Shown here one piece after another: positions 39,793 to 52,141 of a DNA stretch of 64,000 bases; positions within the stretch are counted from its first letter, which is position 1, and each line of letters opens with the position of its first letter. This DNA comes from Kalaharituber pfeilii (taxonomy: Eukaryota > Ascomycota > Pezizomycetes > Pezizales > Pezizaceae), in NCBI GenBank assembly GCA_015179045.1, contig WHUZ01000094.1, forward strand, positions 62,001-126,000, written 5' to 3'. Made by a program: the position numbers and the translations under genes. The notes below the pieces were generated by a model. That model had not been told where the DNA came from. It searched no databases and saw nothing but the letters and a program-made list of their open reading frames with translations.

Positions 39793-40964
39793 ATGGCTAC
39801 TCTAAGCAGAAAGCGAGGTATTAAACCATCATCCCGTCCAGGGCCTAGTGGGCGAAAAGGCATTCCACCTCCTCGAGAGACCTCTGAATCCTCTGACCTC
39901 GACAGCGCCATGGCGACGTTCCATAACTACTGGTGAGTTTATCTATTATACTTTTTTAGTTCCATTTTTCTATTTTTATCTGTTATTGCAAACACCACTT
40001 TTACATAAATTTGCGTCGTAACTCATGTACTGACTGTGATTATAGTACCCACTGCGAGAAACAAATAATCGTTCCTAATAACAGCATTCTCTACTGCTCC
40101 GAAAAATGCCGAAAGTTAGATAACAAGAGGCCGGCATCAATATGTCTGGCTTCAACGTCTTGCCCATCATTCGAGAATAACAATTGGATGACTCCTCCGT
40201 TGACACCTTCGTATTCCAACCAGCTTAGCTACTTCGAGGGCGTGCCAATGAAAAACTATGTAACTCCATCTAGCCCAACACCGCCGCGCTCAACGCCAGC
40301 ATTTGAAGATAGGGCACCTTTTGCAGAGCCACTCTCGATAGCAACAACATCTGGGCCAAGACCGACTTCACTGCAGAGGTCATTTTCGTCAGGTGGTTAT
40401 TCGCCTGTTGATAGCACCCCTTCTTCACCAACTGGAACATATTCAAATATTTACAACCCTGCGCGCGGCCGAGGACATCACTTCAGATCGTTTACTGGTG
40501 GACCAGCAAACCCAACTTCACCCACTTCACCATATGCGAATGCTTATCAGCGACCTTTACCCCCACTGCACAAATCATATTCTTCCTATTCTTCCTCTCC
40601 TAGGTCGATAGACCTTGTCACTCCCATAAGCCCAGTTCAGGAGCTTCCCCCGCCTCAAACAGGCGGATCTAATAATTCTTCTAGCAAAGAGAGCGCTTCC
40701 CCAACATGTGCAGAGCTATTATATGAAAAGAGCTGGGTTCTACCAGAAGCCAAGACGGGGCCTATGAAGACAATGTTCAATTTCGATAAGATTAGGGGCG
40801 ATTCAACAGTACCCCATATTGGCTTTGCCAAGGTCACTGCCCTGGGTAGTGGATTTGGCGGCGGCATTACTCGATATGGAGTGCTGCGAACAACGCAGAT
40901 GCCTATTCGGGAAGATGCATATGGTAATCTGCAGGGTATGATGACGACAGTTTTGCGGAATTGA
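39793..40964 (+). CDS. Ecl1-type zinc-binding (lifespan regulatory factor) protein
   Basis: Exon 1 is 39793-39932 and exon 2 is 40046-40964, joined by a GTGAGT..TACTGAC..TATAG intron (113 nt). The total is 353 codons (352 aa). Across the splice the protein reads FHNYC-THCEKQI then LYCSEKCRKLD: a four-Cys cluster C-x2-C ... C-x3-C typical of the Ecl1/2/3 zinc-binding family. In yeasts these small proteins extend chronological lifespan and act in stress signalling. Here the motif is followed by a long Ser/Pro-rich region (Pro-Thr repeats, residues about 75-250) and a conserved-looking C-terminal segment (LLYEKSWVLPEAKTGPMKT). The family extension is common in filamentous ascomycetes, so function by analogy is an inference. 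No other gene lies within 10 kb. Confidence 0.82.
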
Positions 40965-42700
40965 GCGGAGGACAAAATCTTTATTATGGAAAGTGCACTA
41001 GATAGAGGATCAATTTTGGGACGCGATTGGTGGAGGAAAGAAGCGGGAATAAATTATTTATGATAGCGGGCAACGAAATCATTGGGTGGGTGATACAATA
41101 GCGGAAGGGATAAGGCAGGACCGGAACAGCGACGCTCGGGAACATTTCTTTTTCTTTTTTTTTTTTTTTTTTTTCTTTAGAGGACTTGATCATTGTACTT
41201 TTTTCTGATAACACACTCGGTACCCTAGGAGTTATTGTTTTATTGCTTTGGCTCTTGTATTTTCTTCTTTTTCCGTTCTGCTTTCAAGGGATTTTTTCCT
41301 TACTGGTAGTTCATACGTCTCGGTTTCATTTTTCTTTGCTTTTATCACATTCATGAGGTAATTCACTAATACCTTTTTCTTGCTATTTCGCATTTTTGTT
41401 TCATGTCTGACTTTAGCTACCTTTTTGAAGTTTGCATTTTTTTTCCCCCGCCTTATTGGTTCAGAGGGATTTGGTTTCTTGGTGAATCAAACGCTCGACA
41501 TGCGACAGGATATAATTTTTCTCTTTGCTTCGACTTGGATTGCGTTTGCGTTTGGGGATATGGTTACCAAGCTACGGCATTACATCCCTTATTATCATCA
41601 TCATTACCGTCCTATGCATATTCATATCGACGTCGACACCTCATATTCAGTCTGTTTTCACCAACACACGCAATACGGACACGCATATATATCTCCTTTG
41701 TCATCTTCTTATCCTTCATCCTTATCACTACTCAGTACATGCGTAACATCCAGCGGGCAAAGCGCCATTGTCTCCTTTATTTAACTTGCTCTGCTCATTT
41801 CAAATTCTAAAAGTCTGCTTTTTGTTGATTTGCTTTCTAAGGTGTTTTCATTCGGTGACTGGTGGCGGTGGTGGGACAACTGGTAGTGTTTAGTACTTAA
41901 GTTTGGAATTTGCTTTATCCTTAATTACGCAGACGTGAAACCTTTTTCCTCGACATTTCTTATATTGGGAGTTAACCAGGTTTGTTTTGAATATTGGGAA
42001 AGTTTCTTTTTTCCTTTTCTTTTTTTTCACTTGTCAATTTTGAATTGAAGAGTGTACAGATTATTTGTTTTTAAACAATCTTGTGCCAATTTCAGGAAAA
42101 TCTCGCGATTGTGATGACTACATGCGTGATCTCTTAAGTGGTATTGCCGGACTACGTATTTGGTTTGGTAGCACAAGGAAGTTATCGGTTGCAAGCGCTG
42201 GAAAGAGCGCAATCACGTGACCCGGATTCTTGTGCACGTGACCTCACTATGCGTTCCCTGTGTACTTACCCTCAACGATGGCGACCCACGGCACTTGCTA
42301 ACGCATACATGTGATCTACATTTGACAGTTACGATTTGACATTCACATACATGGGGGAATTGAGTGGCGGCAGTCCCGGGCGCGACGCCAGAAACAGATG
42401 CCAATGGAGGCTCTGATGGAACACAAATGACCGATGGCGATGGAGATAGTCGATGGTGGATGTACATATTTGCACGATGAGACTGGGGGGATGGGATGGG
42501 ATGGGATGGGATGGGATGTATAAGTACGTGTATGCGATGCAGAAGTAGTGTATGTGGATGTATGTAGTATGTACATATGTATGTAATAGTCTCCGGGAAT
42601 CGAGATTGGAACTGGGAGATCAGGGAGTGGTAATGGGAGAGGGGCATAAAGACGGAAATGAGGCGGAGTAGTGTGGATGGTTTTTTAGTTTTTTGGGGGG
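40965..42700 (+). other. 3' flank of the Ecl1-type gene
   Basis: The + strand carries a run of 20 T (41155-41174) about 190 bp after the stop codon, and T/CT-rich DNA to about 42030. Open frames at 41380-41810 occur in all three + frames and have no motif; they are not called. No further gene is seen. Confidence 0.4.
42487..42518. repeat. Pentanucleotide tandem repeat (GGGAT)n
   Basis: About six copies of the 5-base unit GGGAT in tandem. It is a simple repeat without coding context. Confidence 0.85.
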
Positions 42701-45700
42701 CATTGGCGCGGTGGTGAAGAGGAGGGTTGGGCGTGGCAGAGACGCTAGCCTGTAGTATCTTGATATCAAAGCAATGTACAGGATCATTGGTTGTGAAGGT
42801 AGGGGACGGCAGCAGATGTTAAAGGGCTAAGGGGCAGTAACAGAAGATGCCGGGGCTGGGGCTCTCGTTGCTCGCGGGTGTCAGGTATTTTGAGGCTTTG
42901 GACACAGTTAGTAGATTGCGATTTTAGGTGGTTAGCCTTATCTGTTTCCTTCCAAATTCGATTCCAGCGCGTTTCGGGTGCCCCAATAATTATGTGCTTC
43001 GTACTCCAATCAGTACGTACTCATAGTACATCCCCCTGCCACAGATTTGATATCGAGAAAACTCTGGTATCCCGTACCAAAGCCTTTCCGTTTGTTCAAT
43101 TGGAAATCCATCGACACAGCCGTTTATCGAATGAACCTGTCAAGATATGCAAGTCGATCCCCAAGCACCTAAGCCCCCTCCACCCCCTGGTTCGTCAACG
43201 ATCTGCATCTTGTAGCTTTTCGCTACAAGGCTGTCACAAAAAACAAAAGGTTCATTATTTCCGTGGGATTGCGGCCTGCATGGGACATGTACATGACATG
43301 CGTGCATGCATGATAAATAGTTCGGTGGCTGGATCGATATCGCTGATGATGGTTAAATCTTATAGGGTTATTGTTCGCAATGATCGAAAGCTTGTGAATA
43401 TCTATGTGGGCCGCATGGCGGGTTGAAGGTCGAACATTTGAGCCGCAAGGTTTGATTTGCAGAGTTTCTGGGGCAAGATCGGCATGGGAAGGCTCATGTG
43501 AGGCTTCCTTACATAATTTCCTTCATGCACAGCGCAACGTCCAGATACTGATAAGACGGGAGGAAAAGATAACAGTGTTTTTGAGGTAAGTTACTATCTC
43601 GTAATATTTCAATAAACAAGTATAGGCTAATCTATCTACAGAATCGTTCAATTCGATGTGAATCTTCTTGTTTTTCGATAACATTGGGCCAAATCTTCGT
43701 AGCCCAAAGTCCAAACAAGCGATCATTGACAGGCCACAATATACTATGCCCCGGTTGGGAAGTTACTACCGTTTTATTCAAGCCACCGTCAATAACAGAC
43801 TTGGGTACCTAGACCAGCAGAGGTGCTATGTATAGACAATAAATACTGTCAAGGTTACTATCAATGTGCAGGAAGGGCTATATTCAGAAGTTTATGAAGA
43901 TCTGATTTTCAGCATATATATCCAGCTCGAATTTGAATTCATATTCCCTGCTGCTCAGAGTGAAACTTACATATTGATGGGCTAGGGGAAACAAACTAGA
44001 ATTCAAACAAAATGTCCCAAATAGGTATCTCGCCACATTGGTCCGACGTGGGTGTACAGATAGTTCCGTGTCTGTAATATACCACATTTATTATTGCTGG
44101 GGTCAGCTGAACAGGGTCCAATATGGAGTGGTTCAATGCTGATTCATTAGATTTCCATAAACAGTTAACTTATCACATCTTGGATACGGTCCGTGGGGTG
44201 TGAATGTATATATTGAAGCAAACATCGAATACTTAGGTACCAATACAGCTGAGAGATCCATCCAATTAGGTGAGTACCATTTAAATTCGATCTCGATTTC
44301 CGGGTATTTGTTTACAACCAGGTCATGGATTGGCAATAAATTATATCACGCATCTATTGGTACTAGTGCCATCACGTGAACTACCCTGAACACTTTGAAA
44401 ACACCCTGAATTTGGCTATGTATCGCAAGCTTCTACAATCGATCCTTCTTCAAACGTAGTCAAGTCTAATCAACTAACTTATTCAAAAAAAGCTTACTCG
44501 ACCGGTCACGCACAATGCACCCCCGTGCGCCCCACTTTCGCAAATGTCGATTATCGAATATCGGCGTTGGAAATCGGTATCAGTAACAATTAACGGTTCC
44601 GGGATACCGTTACTTGATGTGGGACTTTGTGTATCGAGGGGGTGAGCGAGTATCGAACGAGGCGAACACAGTGCGTATGCTTCATGCACGTCGCGTCTTT
44701 ATATATATACCCATGCTTTTCACGGATACCTGCTTGCATACTCTAGGTTGGTTTTACAAGTTCGGTCTATCATTTGCTGCCTTCTAGCTCACACAAACAT
44801 GCATTGCTGCCTTTTACATACCCATGACCCAGCTGAAGCTTGAAGCGATCGATCGATTTAAAGAACATATATATAGCTTTGAACCTATGGCGTGGGGGAG
44901 ACTTCGAACGTTGTGTTTGAGTATATGCAATATATATTCAATATATGCAGTTATTCTTTCAATTTATATCCTTACAACCTTCGCTCTCGCTAGCGGCGGT
45001 AGCCGCGGTACCCGCGGCGGGATTTCGACTCCAAGATTCAAACGCACTGAGGTAAATGAAATGTTTTTCGAAGTAACTAAATATATCGATTGGAGCAGTG
45101 CGTCGGGGGAACAACTTCTCTAGCGGGAGCTGTTGGCTCAAAGTTAAGATGTTCAAACGAGCAGCTTGTACCAGGTTACAAGGGATTCATGATTTGATCC
45201 ATATAACAAACTCGAACCAAGCTTAGGTGCAGGGAATATGCATGCGTGTGTGGAGATGGATAAGCTTGGTGTGAACAAGGTTCTGGGTTGTATAGGAGTG
45301 CACAAATATGTATAGAAGTATGATACGAAGAGGGATATATCCTGGGGCGTGTAGGGGCAGGCGGGACATGGAAGAAGTTTTCCAAACAACAACTGACGAC
45401 AAAATTCACAAAGGAGGCTGAAGGTTTGCCTCCAGCGGCCAAGCTACATGAGGAAATGTACATACAGTGTGCATATACGAAGAGTATAATTGCACTACTG
45501 GACAAGTGCGTCCTGAAAATAGAAATGCGGAAGAAGAAGAGGTAGAGTGAGGCCTATGGGAGAAGTATAGAGCCGTTGAAATTTTAATTTGATGCGAGTC
45601 GCGTTACAGAAGGTAAGTTAGGAATTCGGGATGCAGGTGGGAGGTGTGTATATGTTTATGAAATGCGGCTATACATGGGCATCTTGAGGAAATCAACTTC

Positions 45701-48370
45701 ATAGAAAAAGCAATATAGATCACCTATAAATTTTCATATAAAAAAACAGTCGAATTTGAGTATATACCAATCAAGGAGGAAGATCCCTAATTAAGCCTTT
45801 AGATGAACTTATTACTGTATTGTATTACGCAAGCTACAATTAACTAACATATGTTATTCAAAGTGAAACTCTGATGGTTGAGTTGAACTGAAAGTTAGAT
45901 GGTTTTCTGAACTGGGACATCGTAGGTAAGAAATAAGAAGTGAATAAAGAGTAAGCAGTTATGGAGGCTGGCTATTGTATTATTTTTCAGTCGTATGTTG
46001 TGACCTTTTTGAATATATGAATAAAATAGTGGCGTCACGAAGGGGAGGCAGTTTCCGGCGAGAAAGAAGTACTAGTACAGGTCAGATGACTTGCTGGAAC
46101 ATTGCATAAGGGCAAGGTTTATGCAGTCCCAATGTGGTACTACTCAAGACTTGGCATGAGACTACAACTAGGTACTTAGGTATCTTTACTTACCTTCACA
46201 CGCATACCGGACAATCCGACACCATACATCAACTCGGCACAGATAGTTGAGTTTGAGTACTGCAAATCCATTGTGTGCACATGCGTGAAGAACTCTTCAG
46301 ATGCTTCCAAATCTAGCATTCCCCACACTGCCTGCCGAGTCGGCCCAGACTTACCCTGTTTATAGCTATGATAAGCAAACGGGCGGGTCGGGCCGCTTTA
46401 AAACTCCGCAGCTGACATGTATCCGCAGTTCCACGTGGACATTGGGCTGGTACCTGTCTGCCGCTGATATCTGGATATCCATCCTCACTTTGGAGTTGGC
46501 AGTGGAAAATATTGGAGCATCGGGACCAATTGCTAAATGTCTATGGCGCCTCCCCATGGCAAACCAACGTGACACCTAAATGACCTGGCTTCAACGTGGC
46601 AATGCTGAGTTCATTGGTGTGCCGTTGGTGACAAGCATCAGCATTGTATTCTACATATGGGGCAGCTAGCTCTGTTCTAAATATACATTGAAAATGGCCC
46701 TGGCGTGAGAAGATACTTAGGCTATTCGAGTTGGCTGCACCGGAACGATGAATCCGAGTGGTACAGACCTTTCAACGCCTTGCTGAACTACCCTCTTCTT
46801 CTTCGAAGAGGTACTAACCCAGTATAGAAGGCTGGAGCATCGAACATCGGTGGGCTTTACAGCCATGTTTACCGTTAGGCACGAGAGGCATCCGGTCTTT
46901 TTTCTAGAAACGAAATCTGACGGGACACATTCACAGACCGTCATTACATGCAGCAGCCGATGAGTTAGATGCGGACCAGTTTTCCAACCTCTGATGATGT
47001 TCAGATGCCCACTTTATATGGCATAAGTGCTCTAGGACCAAAGCTCTATTTTTACACATTCACGAACTCGACATGGGAGATTGGACCAGGCCCAATACCT
47101 AGATAGAGAAAACAGACTCGTCGACATTGCACCAGTAATCCATTGGGACTGTCTCAAGGAACGTGTCTGTAGTGCTCAGGCAATGTGTGGTCATATCGGA
47201 AGAATGTGAAGGTTGATTCGAGTTTTAAGGGGCATTGTGTAGAAGGGACATAGTAGTGGCTGTGTGTTATTGTCGTCCATTGTGAGCATGTTTTTTTGGG
47301 GGGTTTACTGCCGGCTTTGCTTACGGATGGGTTTTTTTAATATTTCTTATAAAATCAATGAAGGGAATAAAATCTTTCCATATATCATTTTATTAGTGTA
47401 GAAGGTGGGGGCAAAGCTCCGAGTTTGCGAGAACTACTTGTATGTTTCTCCGGTACATATTGCTGGAGTCTTGGCTATTTCCTAATTAGGACACGCAACT
47501 ACTTGTACGCCCTAGTACACTTAGCAGTACTCTAAGTCTAAATTAGGCAAGCTGGTCATTTTGTATTCTGGGTCTGGTTGTAGTAAGCTTCCTTACAGTA
47601 TCATAAATCCGCGTCAAGTTCAAGGGGTCACCTGCATGGATGTACGGGGGGTTTTTTTTTTTTCTTAATTTTTTTTTAAATTTTCTCTTTTTCCCCAAGG
47701 AATTACGCCTATGTAGACACTGGGAGCGGTATATGGCGAGTAGAGAGTTGTAAAGTAGCTACGTACAAATAAACTACCTGAAGGGAGAAGGAAAATGTGC
47801 TGAGTTTCTTGAACTGTAATATGTTTGACCTTAGATTTTTCACCTGTCCCACTGGAGTGTAACTCGAGGGGTGAACTAATTCGTGCATAGACGTCAGGGT
47901 AAGTTGAACGTTTTCATGTATCCCAAGATTCAGTAGTAAACCAGAGCTCCTACATAGAGGCGGTTTACTGACGACTCGGCATGCTTTTTTGTCGTCAGGC
48001 TTTTGATACCCATTTAACTCAAGACGAATTTAACGAATGATTCTCCGGAACTACTTATGCCACATATACCCTCTCCCAAATATTAATACTCCAATTATCG
48101 ATCTCCACTGCCTTCAATCACGAAGATTCTGGCGTATCGGGCACAAAAGAAAAAGAATGATCCATCATGGCGCGTCATTATAGGGTACAGGTAAATATCT
48201 CACGCAACCGCTCGAATTCAGCCATTGCTTTTATGCAGTCATGAGAGAGAATGGTAGGGGCAGACGAAACGGAATCTCAATTTCTCTGGAAAGCGGAAGA
48301 TATTGGAGTGCTGGACCAGTGAATGGGCCTCTGTGCTGAAACAAGGGTTGTCGTTCCTGTTTACTATTAT
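42700..48370. other. Gene desert, no gene supported
   Basis: Short motif-free frames only, with CATG-rich and TATA-rich patches (43280-43315; 44930-44950). Nothing can be assigned. Confidence 0.4.
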
Positions 48371-48760
48371 TAAATATTGATTATTAGGATTTATTGAAGG
48401 AGAAGGTTGTTTTTTTGTTCATCTAAATGCTATATCTTTTTCACTTGCTCAGACACATGTAAATCGTTATGTTTTAGTTGCTATTAAGGACTACTTGTTA
48501 AGTTACGTAGGGGATTTTAATTTAAATATAACTATTTATGACTGTAAGTCCAATAAATTAAAACCAAAACCTTATTCTGGGTTACGTATAGGAAAAAATA
48601 CAGCGTGTGCTAAGATTTTATTTCCTTTATTAATAAATCTGTATTTCCGACGTGTCGAGATATGTCACGTGGTGGGAATTCGTGACGAAAGAGCAGTTCC
48701 TTTTCAAGAGATACAAAAGCGAGAAATGAAACCGAGATTCTATGCTTATTGAGGCTCTCT
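48370..48760. other. AT-rich patch of unusual composition
   Basis: Composition shifts to strongly AT-rich. A + strand frame (48495-48752) reads LSYVGDFNLNITIYDCKSN, with many A/T-ending codons (Ile, Asn, Lys, Leu, Tyr), unlike nuclear genes in this window. This could be an organellar (mitochondrial) insertion or an AT-rich repeat. I cannot identify a homologous mitochondrial gene from memory. Confidence 0.3.
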
Positions 48761-48980
48761 AGTGTGTTGCTGCTGCAAAGTTCGCTAGAGGTTTTACGTA
48801 CATGTATTTCTTGCAGCAGACGGTCATAGTAACAGGAGAAAAATTGTTACAAGAAAGATAAAAAGAAACAGAGAAGTCAAAAAACAAGTTGTCTAACCCC
48901 ATCTTGTTGGCTTGCGAGCAAATATTCTATGTGGGGCAACTCGGAAATCAGCATAACTCACCAGGACGTTTGTCGTAGCA

Positions 48981-49560
48981 TTATTCTCTCCTCTTTTTAG
49001 CTGCAAACCACCTCTCCCTCCAGAACAACCACTCCTTTTGATGCAGAAAGCCTACCACAACGGGCAGGAAGGGGGCCCTGCCCCACTGCAGAGGCGACAC
49101 TTTCTTGCCCTCTTCCTGGGTTTTTCGCAGCTCCTCTCCCTGCGCTTTTGTCTCGTTCGGTTGGTCCTGGAGGCCTTTCAGACTCACGTCCAACTCATTC
49201 CCCATTTTTGGTCTCCTCTTGCACTTGCCTTTGTTGACTGTCTAAATGAGCGACTTTGATTGTTCCATGATTATTTTCATTGCAGCCATTTCTTGCTTCA
49301 TGGTGGCGACTTCACCCTTCAAGAAGCCTGTTTCAATCTTGTTGGAGCCATTCCTCCCCTAATGTCATTGAGTTTCTGCTTATCTCTAATAAACCGAGTT
49401 CCACGCTGGCGGTATTCATATCTTGCTTTACACCCATCATCTCGTTTTTCATATCGACAATATCCGCTTCTATCACCTGTTTCATTTCCACCCCGGCAAC
49501 CACCTCTGGTGGCACTCAAAGATCATACATAGAATTCGCGACTCTTCACCTCCGTTTCGT
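48981..49560 (-). pseudogene. Broken coiled-coil-coding segment
   Basis: On the minus strand several adjacent frames encode heptad-like, Glu/Lys/Met/Gln-rich sequence (EMKQVIEADIVDMKNEMMGV; EVATMKQEMAAMKIIMEQS; GLQDQPNETKAQGEELRKTQEE). They are separated by frameshifts and a stop codon. The continuity of coiled-coil character across frames indicates one decayed gene part. It lies just downstream of the kinase-like relic on the same strand, on the other side of a MITE, and may have belonged to it. Confidence 0.45.
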
Positions 49561-49589
49561 TGACTGAAGCCAAGGCTTGCTGATTGATA

Positions 49590-49752
49590 CAGTAGAACCT
49601 CTCATATTGGATCCTATCTTATTGGATAACCTGTCTTATTGGATCACCTTCGCCGGCCCAAGCCAATTGGGCCGGTAGGGATTATTGGATATTTGGGCTT
49701 TTTGGATAAATCACACCGGCCCCAGCCTTATCCAATATAACAGGTTCGACTG
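49590..49752. mobile_element. 163-bp MITE with TA target duplication
   Basis: The left end reads CAGTAGAACCTCTCATATTG and the right end is its inverted complement with about three mismatches in the outer 24 bases. Both sides are flanked by TA. The short length and absence of coding frames make this a miniature inverted-repeat element of the TA-targeting (pogo/Tc1-mariner-like) type. Its TIR differs from the 33.3-kb element, so it is a different family. It sits at the end of the kinase-like relic reading frame. Confidence 0.8.
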
Positions 49753-49755
49753 TAC

Positions 49756-50320
49756 TCGCATATTCCATCCAAGGGCCTCTAACGCCATTTTAACCGAAAT
49801 ACATCTCTGCAACCTGCTGATGTATTTTTGCACAGGAATTCTATCAACATCTTGGTCAAAAAGGTAAGCATAGTCCATCATCAATTCCCCAACCAAATAT
49901 AGATCTGTCTCCTTTCGGTGTTGTCTCCGGTCAAAGTTGGCCAATTGGTTAAGGCTAACCTCACATTTGGCCATCCTCCAAGACCCGCATGTTCTAGATC
50001 AATTAACTGAGCACGCCTATTGCTCTTCTTAATAATGCCTATCCGGCGAACATCACGGTAGACATAGCCATGGACATGTAACCACTGCAAACCTTGCCAT
50101 GTCACGAATAATGTGGTTAAGCTCAGAGAGGTTTTTCGAGTGAGGGGAACAAGCCAACAGGACTGAGCTGTAAAATAGTTGTCGTTACCATATACTTCGG
50201 TTCTGAGTAAAGGTTGATTAGTTCCGCTGAGCGATCGCCAAAACTAGCTTATAAAGTTCATAAAGCCCCTATCCTCAACATCTAAAATAGCGAGTAGAGA
50301 CCTACCTCGGTGAACCGAAT
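49756..50320 (-). pseudogene. Decayed protein-kinase-like gene
   Basis: Minus-strand frames, in order, give LYSEPKYMVT and LNHIIRDMA, then WLHVHGYVYRDVRRIGI (the catalytic-loop position HRD reads YRD), QLIDLEHAG (the DFG-like position reads DLE), LTNWPTLT, and ETDLYLVGELMMDYAYLF. This is the order of a protein-kinase-like C-lobe. Frameshifts lie near 50100 and 49930, so it cannot be expressed as one protein. Upstream fragments to about 50960 may be its N-terminal part (KIKWVLGT), but that is weak. A MITE (49590-49752) lies at the 3' end of the readable frame. Confidence 0.6.
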
Positions 50321-50960
50321 GAAAGGAATTTTTTTGACAACGTACGAAGGATGGCCTAATGAAGAAGGTTAGAACAGGAGTATCCTGGAATATAATGTCG
50401 ATAAACCAGACTCTGACAAACCTTGACACCATTCGGGCGATCCATCTGGTCGAACAATCAGAGCGTCTTGATTGGGAATAACGACTCAATTGACTTGAAG
50501 AATCGGAGGATATGTACAAAAGTCCGAGGATTGAGGCATTGGGATGGTTGTGTAGCGTCGGATACGCAATTAGTTAGGCGTTGAGACTGACTATTGGGCA
50601 TGAGACAAAATCCTCGGTGATGCGAGCAACTGAAATATGTTAACAGCATTGTACCCAATACCCACTTAATTTTGCAGCCACCAGTGGCTAGGCAGACACA
50701 AAGGGCAATTGGCCATAAAAGAATGCATTCCATTCTCCGAACTTGCTTGTTAATTCTTCATCTGTACCGCATAAAGAGCAGTCTTTCTCCTCCCATCGCA
50801 AAGCTGGCGCCCCACGTACCCAACATAAAAAATCACGCCTCGTTTAGTGGCGGTGTTCCCTGAGTGATATCCAATAGTATTTCTATTACACTCAAGCTCA
50901 GGCTCAGAAACTGGCTGCCAAAGAAGCAGAGAGTATCCCAGATTAAGGTATCCCACAGTT

Positions 50961-52141
50961 GGTGATAGGGACCTTTTAAGAAATTACCTCGGAAAATGGG
51001 CTTGCCCTCCAGGGCGGCAATAACGCGGGATGATATTTCTTTGAATTAAACGGATGCTTTTGAATGTTGATGGGTGACATTGATGAGCAGCCAAGATTTC
51101 ATATGGGATCTCATGGGCGTCAGCAAGAGTTGATCAACTTGGTATGCAGTTGGACAATTTGGTATGTTGGGAAAGGCTTCGGTGGCGAGGGCACAGAATT
51201 CTGCAATGGCAGAATACCACCCGAGGGGACTGTCGATCCGCTGCCATCGTGGTCTATTGTTAGGCGATTCTATGCTAGGGAGTTAGAATAGCTTGTACGA
51301 GAATTACTTAACGGAGCAAGGTATATGGATAGGGGAAACTACCTTGCAGCACCGGCATCTTGATCAGAACTTGTACTTTATTCTTGTGAAAGTTGTAAAA
51401 ATTGCTCCCAAGTCCCTAGATTTCCGCATGGGGTTATCTTTCATACAGAGGCCATTTAAAGCTTTTTATGAGTGCTATTGTTAGAAGGTACGGGTCGCTT
51501 CAGAAATGGCAACCTCATCTCTGTCCAATTTTGGTCAAAAAATGTCCAACGGAATTTCAACATAATAAGCTCTGAGATCGGCAGGGTTGCACATCGAGGA
51601 AATCTTGAACAGGAGTGCCATCGAGTGGAAGTTTGACTCAGGTCGACACATCTTCATATAAGGAGAAGTCAGGAATCAAGTAGTTGATGTGCTGCATTGG
51701 CAACAAACGATGAAGGCGGTGATAGTTGCATAGTTGTTCGAGGCCGGTTGTGAGGGAGAAGGGATTTGTGATGATGAAAGGTTACATGCCAAGCATAATG
51801 ACGTGCAGGGCGTGGCATGTTGACTAATGTGCATTATGCTACTAGTAGTCTCATGCTACCCACATGTCACGATACAAGGCTATTTGTCTCTCTATGCTAC
51901 CGGTCGCACTGGTCTTGCATTATGCTTTCTGGTTGCAGACTACCGTTTTAGTGAGCCCCAGGGCTGCATATCGTTGCATACTGCTGCTGCAACCTTACAC
52001 TGTACCGCAGTTCATTCCCAACTGCCTCTTGTGATGATATCGCCACCTGCAATCAGCTACTCGCTACCAGCATAAGATTCACACAAATGTGTGTTGGAGA
52101 GGCCGTGTGGCGACATCCCGACGAAATCAGGAACCCACGAA
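50961..52141. other. Intergenic region upstream of the HNH gene
   Basis: No gene is supported. Frames at 51064-51291 and 51827-52075 (+) lack motifs. The part nearest 52142 presumably holds the HNH gene promoter; no clear CT tract like those of the conserved genes is seen. Confidence 0.4.

Noticed and set aside
41380..41810. Three overlapping + strand frames after the Ecl1-type gene
   Set aside because: All three frames are open in T-rich 3' flank DNA; hydrophobic content comes from T-rich codons and not from a membrane protein.
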